Shown here: positions 46,615 through 57,429 of the stretch, in pieces | Layout: each line of letters opens with the position of its first letter | Position numbering within the stretch: the stretch's first letter is position 1 | NCBI GenBank assembly: GCA_029204225.1 | Contig: MU831891.1 | Coordinates: 34,197 to 98,196 of the forward strand | From: Diphasiastrum complanatum | Taxonomy: Eukaryota; Streptophyta; Lycopodiopsida; Lycopodiales; Lycopodiaceae | Direction of reading: 5' to 3' | DNA: 64,000 nt | The notes under the pieces: generated by a model | Told to the model about the DNA's origin: nothing | Database searches by the model: none | Seen by the model: only the letters and a program-made list of their open reading frames with translations | Translations under genes and position numbers: made by a program

Positions 46615-47045
46615 TGTATTGTGAAAATCTAAAAAATTTGGACCTTAATTGGATCTACAATCGATCCACAAGTGGTGTTGGATGCCAATTAGATAGATCA
46701 ATCTCCATTCTAATGTGTAGATTTAGATCTAGATCAAACAATGCATCTAAAAAGCAAAAACAACTTGATTAATGATCAATATACTTCAAGAGCGGCCTCA
46801 CATGTGTGAAATACTGTCAGTGTACGGATAGTCATCAGAGATTATAATACATTACTCATTGATAGCATTCAATGCAAGAAATCACAACACAAATAGTTAA
46901 AAAACAAGGATATGCCTCAAAATCAAGATCTCCTAAGTCTATCGATTTGGTAATCAGACCGACTTCGAAGTCTGTCCTACTTGATTGATCACAACTTCAA
47001 AGTTGCTAGATCAACTAAGTTGATTCCCTAGCCATTGACAAATTA
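46615..47045 (-). mobile_element. LTR-like segment matching the minus-strand copia LTR
   Basis: Over 46620-46840, the sequence from ttggatctacaatcgatcc to aatgatcaatatacttcaagag matches 56345-56545, next to the primer site of the minus-strand copia element, in the same orientation. It is therefore a candidate 3' LTR (or part of it) of that element, separated from its body by the plus-strand copia block. The upper part (46840-47045) resembles 57100-57260 only loosely. Confidence 0.55.
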
Positions 47046-47338
47046 TCTTGATTATAGAATTTAGCTTTGTGGAAGCGTTGCATCAAATGTAGTTATCAGA
47101 GCAAGAAATCGAGCACTGTTACCAGTCATTTAAAACGATTTAATCTACAAAACAATTAATTTGCTAGTACGAAGCACTCTGAACATGAATGAAAATGAGC
47201 ATTCAAGATGACATTCACAACTTAGATTGTTGGAATAGGCATGATTTAGTCATGAAGAGAAAACAGTCTGATTGTTGAATAGAGTCATGATCTTTCTGAA
47301 AAAAATACTCTGTAATAACAGAGAGGAAGATCAAAACA
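47046..47338. repeat. Left inverted repeat around the plus-strand copia element
   Basis: This matches the reverse complement of 52636-52918 with scattered changes. Shared blocks include cttgattatagaatttagctt, tgcatcaaatgtagttatc, aagcactctgaacat, tgttggaatagg and ctctgtaataacagagaggaagatcaaaac. It ends directly at the primer binding site, the position of a 5' LTR. Confidence 0.85.
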
Positions 47339-47339
47339 A

Positions 47340-47351
47340 TGGTATCAGAGC
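47340..47351 (+). other. Primer binding site, plus-strand copia element
   Basis: TGGTATCAGAGC is complementary to the 3' end of plant initiator tRNA-Met, the standard primer for copia reverse transcription. It starts one base after the LTR-like sequence ends. Confidence 0.9.
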
Positions 47352-47462
47352 TCCTTCTCTGATTCCTAAAGGCAAATCCAGAGCATATAGTGTAGGCAGT
47401 TGCTACTATTATTTTCAATCATATTAATCTACTATTTGCATATACTCATCTTGAAACTCCAA

Positions 47463-49155
47463 ATGGATTCACAATCACAGTCTGCTCTAATGGTAGAGAA
47501 AGTGAATGGTTCGAATCACCACTTATGGAACTTCAAAATGAGAGTAGTACTGATGGCCAAAGAACTGCACTGGAATTGAACTACTTCCTAGTGTCGATGA
47601 GCAAGCCATTTACAAATGGAAGCTCAGTGATGGCAAGGCTTTTGCCTTGATCACGCTTAACATCTCCGACACACAAATTGGTCATATCAAAAAAGTCCAA
47701 TCATCAAAAGAAGCTTGGGATATATTGAGTACATTATATGAAGTGAGAGATGTCACTTCGACTGTTATAAAATTAAACTTATAAAACAGTAGATAATGTT
47801 GAGTAAAGCAACAGCGGAAATATATCTATAGCTAGCATGCATGCAAACATTACAGATCGTACACATTACAGAATAGAGTATTGCGAAAATCGATTCTATT
47901 ACCAGAACTGAATTTACAGTGTTTTTCTTGAGCATTGTCTGTTTTCCAAATCAGCGAGTTGGCACAAGAGAGATTTTCTCTCTCACGAGTAATGCGACTA
48001 GCTACTACTAATCTGTGAGCTCACTCTCGAGTTATATCAAACTCTTATAGTTCTGTCCATTCTGTATCCGTGACTATATTAGTCTATATCTGTGATCTAT
48101 ATTTCATGTATCTTTCATTGATCATTTTATGTGATCAATCCAAGGAAATGATTAAGTTAAAGCTCTAATCAAAAGAAATGCATTATGCTTAATCAAAACT
48201 AATTCTAGTTTCTTGTCGTTGTCTTCCGTGCATCAGTCGTTTTTTGCTCGTTACACTGTGCCTTCACATTGCAGACTTTCGCCTTTAAGATAGAGACACA
48301 TTTGTGATTTTAAGGATAGTTTCGCATTTTCAAGGGTAGTGTCGCTTTTTCAAGAAGGGCTAAGAAGGCGACAATGTCGCTTTTTTTCCAAAAAGTGAAA
48401 AAACCCAACAGTAGGCCTGAAAACTTTTCTAAGGCACTTATAAGGCAGTGTCGCATTTTTTTGAAATGTGAAAAATGTGACAATGTCAGGGGAGTTGGCC
48501 AGAATTATTTTCTAAGTGTTTTGACTTAGTGATGCATTTTCCTCATGACTAAAAATTGTGAGCTGTGCAACGAAACAATTCAAAAATGCAAACTGTGCAA
48601 AACATAGCTCAAAATGCAACAGTCACAAAAAACAACAAGGAAAAACTAAGAAAAATGTTAAGGCTTTGAACGATAGAAACTCTTAGTTTCTACAGAATGT
48701 TAGATGGTGATTCTGTTCAGAATCACATAAATAAATTTAAGACTCTGATGGATCAGATGGCAACAACAGGGTCAACAATTGAAGACTCTGATGTTGTAAT
48801 GACCTTATTGTCAAGCTTACCATCTTCCTATGAAAACTAGATGATGTCCACACACTCAAACATCACATTATCCAGAGTCATAACTATGTTGTTGCAGGAG
48901 GAAACAAGAAGAGGTGGAGCATCTTCATCCTCCATCAATGACTCACAAGCATTATTCTCAAAGAAGGGCTCAACGAAGCAACATAAGAATAAAGATGTCA
49001 AACAGAACGACAATTATAAAAATAGTCACAGAAGTCCCAGAATCAGCCACCTGCTCAACAAGACCAGACTCTTTTGTAGGTACTGCAAGAGACCAAATCA
49101 TGAGATCCAGGACTGTCGAATCTTGAAGTTCAACAACAACAACAAGAAGAAGTAG
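47463..49155 (+). pseudogene. Ty1/copia gag, interrupted
   Basis: The gag frame begins at the ATG at 47463 and is typical of copia gag (ESVNGSNHHLWNFKMRV-like start, KEAWDILST-like block at about 47725). Sequence unrelated to gag intervenes between about 47780 and 48670. Gag then resumes with FYRMLDGDSVQNHINKF and LLSSLPSSYEN, followed by a basic region and the zinc knuckle CRYCKRPNHEIQDC (C-x2-C-x4-H-x4-C). It is inactivated by frame changes, stops and the insertion. Confidence 0.85.
47780..48676. mobile_element. Roughly 0.9-kb insertion within copia gag
   Basis: Gag homology stops near 47780 and resumes near 48680. The intervening DNA is not gag-like and has repeated gtgtcgcattttt / gacaatgtcgctttt words (48300-48490). 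A 5-bp word, aaact, occurs on both sides (47775-47779 and 48677-48681) and may be the target duplication. The termini fit no class I can name. Confidence 0.45.
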
Positions 49156-49239
49156 CCGAATCAGCAAGCTCATGCAGCCGACACCAAGCAAAAGATCGAA
49201 GATGATGATGAGCAAGAAGTCTTCATGGAGAGCAATCAC

Positions 49240-50193
49240 CATGTCGAACAGTCAGAGGAGTGGTTCCTCGATTCTGGAGCTACACAACACATGACAAGCC
49301 ATCAAGAATAGTTATCCGACTATTCACCCTACAATACAAAGAAATTTGTTCACCTTGGAGACTTTAGTTCTCACATAATTGAAGGTGAAAGTACTGTTAG
49401 GATGAATTTTCAGAATGGAATGTCGAAGCTTGTGCCAAATGTATTGTATGTCCCGAATCTGACAACAAATCTACTGTCAGTCAGTCAAATCACAGGTTTA
49501 GGACATAGGGTAGAGTTAGAGACAGATTTTTGTCAAATTCTTGACAAGAGTAGGAGAGTTCTTGCACTCGGAAAGAGACAAGGATATCTCTATAGATTTA
49601 GTCATTGTAATGATGTGACTGATCATGCTTTAAGCAGTGCGACATCTATGAATAAAGAAGTGATTTGGCATTATAGACTTGGTCACCTTAACTATACATC
49701 AGTAGGTAACATGTCTAAACATTCTTCAGTTCTTGATTTAGACTGTAAAGTTGTCAACTCCCCTGTCTGCTCAAGTTGTGTCAAAGGAAAGTAGGCAATG
49801 AGGCCATTCAAGTCAAATCAAGAACATATTCATAGAGATCTGTTAGACATTGTGCATATTGATATATGTGGTCCAATGCAGACACCATCATTACTTGATG
49901 CAAATTTCTTTATTACTTTCATAGATGATTATTCCATGAGGACTGTTGTTTATTTCCTAAAGCACAAGTCTGAAGCTTTTCAGTTCTTCAAAAAATTTAA
50001 GGAGAATGCTGAGTTGCAAACATGCAAAAGAATCAAAGCTTTCAAGAGCAACAATGGCGGAGAATACATTTCAAATGAATTCAAGGATTACTGCTCAACC
50101 AATGGCATCGAGCAACAGTTTGATGCTTCCTATTCTCCACAGTCAAGTGGACTGGTTGAAAGGAGGAATAGGACCTTAGTGCTAAATGCATGA
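49240..50193 (+). pseudogene. Ty1/copia protease and integrase
   Basis: EEWFLDSGATQHMTSH gives the protease active site (DSGA). NVLYVPNLTTNLLSVSQI is the pre-integrase block. HYRLGHLNY and CSSCVKGK give the integrase HHCC zinc site. The core has VHIDICGP (first Asp), a central motif FKSNNGGEYIS in which the catalytic Asp is Asn, and SPQSSGLVERRNRT with the catalytic Glu. Stops at about 49309, 49793 and 50191 break it. Confidence 0.93.
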
Positions 50194-50229
50194 TCACACA
50201 TGCTTCTTTGCCCAAATCATTTTGGTAGC

Positions 50230-52225
50230 ATGTTGTTTCAACAACAGCTTATTTGTAGAATCGATGTATAGCTAAGGGTGTTCACAATAGCAAAACTCCT
50301 TATGAGGTTTGGATGCACAGTTTATGCTTATGTCCCGAAGGACAACAGAAAGGAACTTGATGAGCATTCTCTTACAACAATTTTTGTTGGTTATTGCAAT
50401 TTTGATGGAATGTACAGACTGTATAACATAGACACCTGTAAAGTTTTTACTAACAGGGATGTGACTTTCATAGAAGATCAATTTATTGATTTGAAGGGCA
50501 AGGACCTGATGCATTCTATAATTTATGCCCCGACAACTGACACTTCTCATAAGGCAATTTCCATTCCTTCTTGTAGTCACCCTATACAGTCAGATCCAGA
50601 CTCAAGATGAGCAACCTGCAATGTCGAATCAGCCAACACAAAGTCGAATTTCACAACCAGAAACTTCATCCAGGAGATCATCAAGAATTCGATCTCAGCC
50701 TGTCCGATATATTAATGAATTTGCTCACTATTCTATTTAGGAGCCAACCACAGTTGAGGAAGCTTTGTCACAGGTTGTCACCGACCTGCCAACAAACAGA
50801 AATATTATCAATTGCAAATGGATCTTTAAGATCAAATACAAAGCAAACGACAACATCAACAAAAGGAAAGCTCGACTTGTGGCAAGGGGATTTTCTGAAA
50901 TTCCCAACATCGACTACTTTGAGACCTTCAACCCAGTCGTCAAGCACACCTCTATTTGGTTGCTACTTTTCTTATGTTGTTGCAGCAAAATCTTGAGGTA
51001 CATCAGATGGATGTACAAACTGCATTCCTCAATGGAGGTATTGAGGAGGACATCTACATGATCCAGCTAGAAGGCTACATCCTCAATGGTCGAGAATATG
51101 CAAACTCCACGAAGCTTTGTATGGTCTGAAACCATCTTCCAGAGCATGGTTTCATCTAGTCAAGATGTTCTTGATTGATCATGGATTCCAGCCTAACTCT
51201 ATAGACTATAATGTATATTTCAAAGCTGCTGATCAGTCCTTTGTCATCATCACACTTTATGTGGATGATACGTTGTTGTTTGACAAAAATATTGCTCTAA
51301 CAAAGGATACAAAGAGGATGTTGTCCCAAGAATTCGAGATGACAAATCTTGGAGAAGCACACTATTGTCTCGAGATTCAAATCCACAGAGACAGAAATCG
51401 AAGACTTCTCTATATCACCCAATAGAGGTACTTTCATAATTTGCTGATGAAATTCAATTTTATAAATTGCAATTTTGTACATAATCCCATGAATCCAGGT
51501 CTCAGATTATCCAAGGAACAATGCCCTCATACCAATGAGGAGAAGGCAGAAATGAAGGGGTATCCATATCAGACCAAGCCAAATCTTGCATACGCCATCA
51601 GTTCCTTGAGTCAGTACATGACCAATCCTGGCATGATCCATTGGAAAGCTCTTTTCATAGTAATCATATATGTATGAGCTACTATGGACCTATGCATCTG
51701 CTATGGTGATGGAAATCCATCCGATATCCATAATCTTCATGGATATACAGATGCAAATTGGACAGGTGATATCGACACCAGAAAATCAACTTCTGGATAT
51801 GTTTTTCTGCTCAACAATGGTCCAATATCTTGGAACAGTCAGAAGCAGACCTGCATTGCAATGTCTTCCACAGAATCTGAATACATTGCAGCCTCTCAAG
51901 CTACCAAAGAGGCAATCTGCTTGAGAAATTTATTGTCTAATATTGGTCTCAGACAGTTTTCTCCAATGGTAATACAATATGGTAATCAAAGTGCTATTGC
52001 ATTATCTATCAATCCTAGATTTCATTCTAGGAGTAAACACATCAAAATCAGATATCACTACATCAGGAGCATGATACTCAACAAGGAGTGAGTCTGAAAT
52101 TTTGCAGGACCCAGTACATGGTAGTTGACAAATTTACAAAGGGATTGAATCATGAAGCACACAAGAATTTCTGTGCTATTTTGAATTTACAAATCAAGGC
52201 ATTCAAGAATCCAAATTAAGGGGGG
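50230..52225 (+). pseudogene. Ty1/copia reverse transcriptase and RNase H
   Basis: Frames in succession show PYEVWMHSLCL-like sequence and the post-integrase segment (VFVGYCNFDGMYRLYNIDT in nearby frames), INCKWIFKIKYKAN and ARLVARGFSEI (RT entry), HQMDVQTAFLN-like sequence around 51005, MYGLKPSSRAWF, and LYVDDTLLF with the catalytic YVDD. RNase H follows: [28 protein letters not shown] and [12 protein letters not shown], then [13 protein letters not shown]. It is split by at least four frameshifts. Confidence 0.93.
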
Positions 52226-52226
52226 A
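52213..52226 (+). other. Polypurine tract of the plus-strand copia element
   Basis: aattaaggggggac lies after the RNase H region and directly before TTGGATTTC. It is the likely plus-strand primer and marks the beginning of the 3' LTR region. Confidence 0.6.
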
Positions 52227-52635
52227 CGTTGGATTTCTATCCTCTCCATCCCTATCTCTCTCTACGAATCTAGATCCATTTATTTTGTTATTGAAAATAT
52301 TTTTACAGTCTGCAAAAATACAAGAAAAGTTGATGACAATCTGCATCGACATGCCCGACATCGACTTTTCCCGACAAATGGTTTTGAGCCCTGTCTCGAT
52401 ATCAAAGTCTTTGACTTCTATGTGATTCGACGTCTGATTAAGGCATCACTGTCATCAATTTGGCGGCTCACCAGTACATTTGTCACAGCCAGACATATTC
52501 TCCAAGTGAATGCCTTAATCATGTTTGTAAATCACACATTAACATTCTTTTAATCGGTTAGTCACGTGTATATATACATCTACTTATTAGTCGATGCGGT
52601 TTAAGCTCCATGAACACTGAATCAGAGTGCAATAG
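52227..52635 (+). mobile_element. Candidate 3' LTR body of the plus-strand copia element
   Basis: It begins TTGGATTTC after the polypurine tract. It has no visible counterpart before the primer site at 47.34 kb, so the two LTR regions do not match as direct repeats. If the inverted-repeat sequence after it is included, the interval to CCTATTCCAACA (about 52744) would have TTGGA...TCCAA ends. Confidence 0.4.
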
Positions 52636-52918
52636 TTTTGATCTTCCTCTCTGTTATTACAGAGTATTGTTTCAAGAAGATCGCGACTCTATTCAACATT
52701 CAAATTGTATTCTCTTCACGAGTGAATCATTCCTATTCCAACAATTTAAGTTGTGAATGCTCATTTTCATTTATGTTCAGAGTGCTTTGTACTAGCAGAT
52801 TAATCATTTTTTAGATTAAATCGTTCTACATGACTATAACACTGCTCGATTTCTTGTTTAGATAACTACATTTGATGCAATGCTTTCGAAAAGCTAAATT
52901 CTATAATCAAGGTAATTT
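52636..52918. repeat. Right inverted repeat around the plus-strand copia element
   Basis: Reverse-complement partner of 47046-47338. It ends at about 52918, exactly where the minus-strand copia RT frame stops being coding, so it marks an insertion boundary. Confidence 0.85.
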
Positions 52919-54034
52919 AAAGGTTAGATCAGGTCTAGTGATTTTCAAATAGATCAAGAATCCAATAAGCTTTCTATAAAGTGTGATTTCCTCAAAGGAT
53001 GCTTCATCACCTTCATTAAAAACTCTCACAACTTGCTCCATAGGGGTGTCAATCCCTTTACAATCTTTCATACCAAAATTTTCTAAGATAGAAGTAGCAT
53101 ACTTTGATTGACAAATGAAAGTGAAATCACTACTTCTAGAGACTTCTATCCCAAGTATAAACTTAATAAGTCCTAGATCTACCATCGTGAACTCACTAGA
53201 CATAGCAATTTTGATGTCTCTTATTCCATCAAGATCATTTCCTATAAGGATGCTATCATCTACATACAAAACCAAAATAATGATCTTGCCATCATTACAT
53301 ATGACATACAATGAAGGTTCATAAGAGCTTATCACAAAACCAATAGAGTAGAGGTAGTTGTGCAAACCTAGAGTACCAAGCTCTAGGTGCTTGCTTGAGT
53401 CCATAAAGACTCTTCTTCAAGTAGCACACTTTTTCTTCATCTCCTTCTTTGATGAAGCCCTCGGATTTCAACATATAGATTTCTTCTTCCAAGAATCCAT
53501 TTAGGAAAGCATTAGTCACATCAAGTTGGAAAATCTCCCACTTGAAACAAGTAGCAAGACAAATGACCATCCTTATAGTAACAAGCTTAGCAACATGAGC
53601 AAAAAGTTTCATCATAGTCCAAGCCTTTAGTTTGCAAAATACCTATTATATTTCAATCCATAGATCCACTTACAAGAAAGTGGTTTCTTCCCATATGAAA
53701 GATCCCAAGATCCCAAGTCTGATTTTCCATCAAAGCATCAAACTCAACTTGCATAGCTTTATTCCAAGATTGTGACTTAATAGCATCTTCAAAAAATGAT
53801 GGCTCTTCAAGCATAGTAGTCAAGAAAATGTAGGAAGTGATAGGATTAGTGTCTTCCCTCTACTTGCCCCTTCTCAATGTAGGTGAGCCTTGATGGCTCG
53901 ACCTTGTGCCTTGAAGACCTCCTTGGCCTTCTCAGATCTTGAGCAAGATCCTCAAAGTCTTCATCTCCTTGAAGCTCCTCTTGGGCCTTTGCAAGATCTT
54001 TGACAAGAAGTGATTGAGATGAGCTCTCATTCAC
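52919..54034 (-). pseudogene. Minus-strand Ty1/copia reverse transcriptase
   Basis: From high to low coordinates: a linker with DEDFEDLAQDLRRPRRSSRH (54034-53846), then FQLDVTNAFLNGFLEEEIYM and SLYGLKQAPRAWY, then LVLYVDDSILIGND (catalytic YVDD), LGIEVSRSS and LYRKLIGFLIYL, ending TRPDLTF. The frame ends abruptly at 52918. RNase H is absent, so this element is cut by the neighbouring insertion. Confidence 0.93.
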
Positions 54035-54128
54035 CTTAGCATGATGAAATTCATCAAAGATTACATCTCAACTTACTTTTACTCTCTTAGAGTTAGGATC
54101 ATAAATCATATATCCCTTGCTACAATCA

Positions 54129-55045
54129 CTAGAGCCAACAAAAATTCCTTAGATGAAGTAGGATCTTCTTCTTTCTTACTTCTAAAAGAATATGGATATA
54201 GCAAATACATCCAAAAACTTTCAAATCTTTTAAATTTGGCTTTTTGCCATACAAAGCTTCATATGGTGTGATTCCACCAAGGGCACCATTAGGAAGCCTA
54301 TTACATACAAAATTTGCACATGTAATAGCTTCTCCCGAAAAAGAAATGGGTAGAGAGGCATCAAGTCTAATAGCTTTTAGCACATTCACATAAAGAACTA
54401 CTTTTTCTCTCGACCATCCCATTTTGTTGGGAGGTGTAAGTACATGTAACCTCTGTCTTTACTCCATTAGATTCACAAAATTCTCTCATGCTATTGGAGA
54501 TGTAGTCTCCTCCATTATCACATCTTAACACTTTGATGCATTAAGTTGCTTCTCACAAGAGATTTAAACTTCACAAAGGAATCATACACTAAGCTTTTAT
54601 TAGGCAATAAATAGATCCAAGTGTATCTTGTACAATCATCTATGAATGTAACATACATCAAAGCACTAACATTACATTCATGTGGAAATGAATGCACATC
54701 CGAGGGTATGAGATCAAGAGGAGAGGTAGATCTTGTCAAAGATCTCTTGAACGGTTGCTTATATGTCTTGGAAAGACCACAAGCTTCACAAAGCTTGCCA
54801 CACTTTGAAATGGATTTGGGAGGGATGAGTGCTTGCTCCTTGGATATCATGGTCTCCATTGCTTGAAAGTTAGGATGGCCTAACCTCTTGTGCCATAACT
54901 CCACTTGAGATAGCTCCTCCTTTGTCATGAACCTTCCAATGACAACATTAGCATCCAACTTGAACAATCCACCTTGCTTAATGCCACTAGCAATACACTT
55001 ATCATCCTTCATTATGGGAACAAATTCCCTGTTTGAAGTGTACAT
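54129..55045 (-). pseudogene. Minus-strand Ty1/copia integrase
   Basis: ELWHKRLGHPNFQAM with CGKLCEACGLSK provides the HHCC zinc site. SDVHSFPHE occupies the first catalytic Asp region and is followed by VTFIDDCTRYTWIYLL. After a frame change near 54530, VLRCDNGGDYIS (second Asp) and YTSQQNGMVERK (Glu) follow, then GALGGITPYEALYGKKPN. All three catalytic acids are visible, so the damage is mainly frameshifts. Confidence 0.93.
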
Positions 55046-55196
55046 CTAGTCCATTATCCATTAATTATCCAACACTCAACAATTTTTTTTGTGATGGATG
55101 GTACATATAAAACATTATCAAGATCTATTCTCTTAGAAGATCCAACACATAATGGAATAGATCCTATGCCGTCTATCTTAAATTCTTGATCACTTG

Positions 55197-56216
55197 CTAT
55201 GAATATGAACTTCTTAGAATCACTATAAGAAAGTAAGATAGAGAGAAAGTCCTTGTGTGTGACATGTGGGAGCTAGCCCCACTATCAATCCACCATATGT
55301 CCTTGCTTGATGTTGGTGTTGTAGATGCCATCAAGGATGAGTTGCAATCATCCTCCTCCTCCTCAATCACAATATTGCCCTTGCTTTTCCTTCTCTTGAG
55401 CATTCTTCTTCTTGTAGCACGCGGAAGCAAAGTGTCCTTCTTTGCCACAAAAGAGACACTTTAGCTTTGATTTGTCCTTCTTGGATTTTCCTTTGGAGGT
55501 TGATCCACCATCCTTGTCCTCGACCTCCTTGCTTTGGTTCTTCTTGGATGGATGAGCCTTATTTTTGTCTTTGAATGAGAATTTGGCCTTCTCATCACCT
55601 TCTTTCAAGGATATAGATCCCATCCCTTGATTTGAGGTGTAGCATCCTACTCTCCTCGGCCACAAGCACATATGGAGCTTTTCAATAGTAGGTAGCTTAT
55701 CTTGAATGGCAAAACTTTGGAAAATATTAGAGTAATCTTCACTTAGTCCATTTAGAATGACTTGCACAAGTTCATTGTCTTGGATTTCATCTCCTATTGA
55801 AGCCAATTCTTTGTTTAAGGATTTGATCCCAATCACATACTCTTGTGCACTCTCTCCACTTCCTTTCATGCTTTGAAGGACTTGATTCCTAAGCATGAGT
55901 ATTCTTGAAGTGTTGTTGTATTCATAAATGCTCTTTAATGAATCCCAAGCCTCCCTTGGCCGAGATACAAGATGACACCTCTTTCAAGAGGTCATTGCTC
56001 ACATTCATCTTGATGCAATGTAAGGCTAAACCTTGCCTTTTTCTTGTACCTCACTTGCTCTTGTCCACCTATAAGAGGTTCATCCTCATCTTCTAGGACA
56101 ATGTCAAAGAGATCATGGAGCACTAAAAGTGATTCCATTCTCACTTTCCAAATGGAATAGTTAGTGGATGTGAGTCTCTCACTTGCTTCAAGCAAAAATC
56201 TACCCATGGATGTCAT
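55197..56216 (-). pseudogene. Minus-strand Ty1/copia gag and protease
   Basis: The gag frame starts at 56216 (ERLTSTNYSIWKVRMESLL), shifts near 55900, then continues with GSGESAQEYV, DNELVQVILNGLSEDY and the zinc knuckle CLFCGKEGHFASAC. The protease follows with DIWWIDSGASSHM (DSGA). The N-terminal frame and the rest are separated by one shift. Otherwise it is nearly intact. Confidence 0.93.
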
Positions 56217-56323
56217 TATGAATAAATTTTCACTCTAGCTCGCCCTCACCAAGATTTGATCAATACTCAAAAAACTGCTATTTGGGTGTGTTCAATGATC
56301 ATAATCATTGCCACTTGTACTTG

Positions 56324-56335
56324 TCTCTGATACCA
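56324..56335 (-). other. Primer binding site, minus-strand copia element
   Basis: TGGTATCAGAGA on the minus strand is one base different from the tRNA-iMet complement used by the other copia element. It lies about 110 bp before gag. Confidence 0.85.
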
Positions 56336-57420
56336 TGTCGAAAATCCTAAAAATTTTGGATCTTAATTGGATCTACAATCGATCCACAAGTGGTGTTGGA
56401 TGCTAATTAGATAAGTCAATCTCAATCTAATGTGTAGATTTAGATCTAGATCAAACAATGCATCTAAAAGCAAGACAACTTGATTAATGATCAATATACT
56501 TCAAGAGCGGACTCACAAGTGTGAAATATTGTCAGTGTATCAACAGCGAGCAAAGATTATAGTAATCATAGGACTTGTCTTCATCTCGATTGAATGAAGC
56601 TCATCTTGAATCTTGCCATAGATTCTGTAGGTTATCAAACGATCAATCTAACTTGCTATGAAGAATAATTTGAGGATTTGTAGACAACCATTTGAAAAGT
56701 CAAATATCCGATGAAGATATTCTTGTAGCTAACAAGATCAAGTTTCTTCTCACTTAGAGAAAACGTGCATGTAGCATAGACATCCGAACACTTGAAAATG
56801 ATTCAGAATTGACTTGTATCTATAATAGACTTTTGAAAAGGAGTCTTGGAGTTAGCAACTTTGGTGCTCAAATAATTATGTGGATAGCAAGTTGTAGGGG
56901 GAGCTACAACCCAAAAATTTCTTGGATAGTTGAGCATTCGAAAGCATTGTTTGATAAAATTTCAGTTTTAGGACATTAATGATTGTACTTAACAATCATA
57001 GAGAGTTATTGGTTGCTTAAATCAATGGATCTATCAAGTTCTACACTTTAGATCTTGATCTAGATTCACTACACTTAGATGTAAGCAAGAACAATGGATC
57101 AAATCTTCATAAACAAGTGAGAGTGGCCTCACACTTGTGGAGTGTTGTCCACCGTACGGCCTGCACCTGAAACAACAAGTACATAGGTTCTTGATAGCAA
57201 TCATTCAATAAAATCACAATTCTATTGACTAGAAATCTCACAAAAAGTGTAGAATGCAAAAGTTTCATCAATCTCATTAGCAAAATGATGATCCTTTTAT
57301 GGATCAAGTACATCCACGAGTCTGATACAATCCAGCAAGTCTTCACACGTGTGAAGAGTGCCACATCACTCAGATCTATCCATTTGATCCATCCTTGATT
57401 TTTATCCAAAGTTGACCTTC
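56336..57420 (-). mobile_element. 5' LTR region of the minus-strand copia element (outer end uncertain)
   Basis: On the minus strand the LTR ends CGACA just before the primer site. The inner 200 bp match 46620-46840, which supports the LTR call. Around 57045-57260 a second, diverged version of the same words appears (gatcttgatctagattc, gtgagagtggcctcacac, accgtacgg), so the region may hold two LTR-like units. The outer TG cannot be fixed. Confidence 0.5.
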
Positions 57421-57429
57421 TAGAATATG

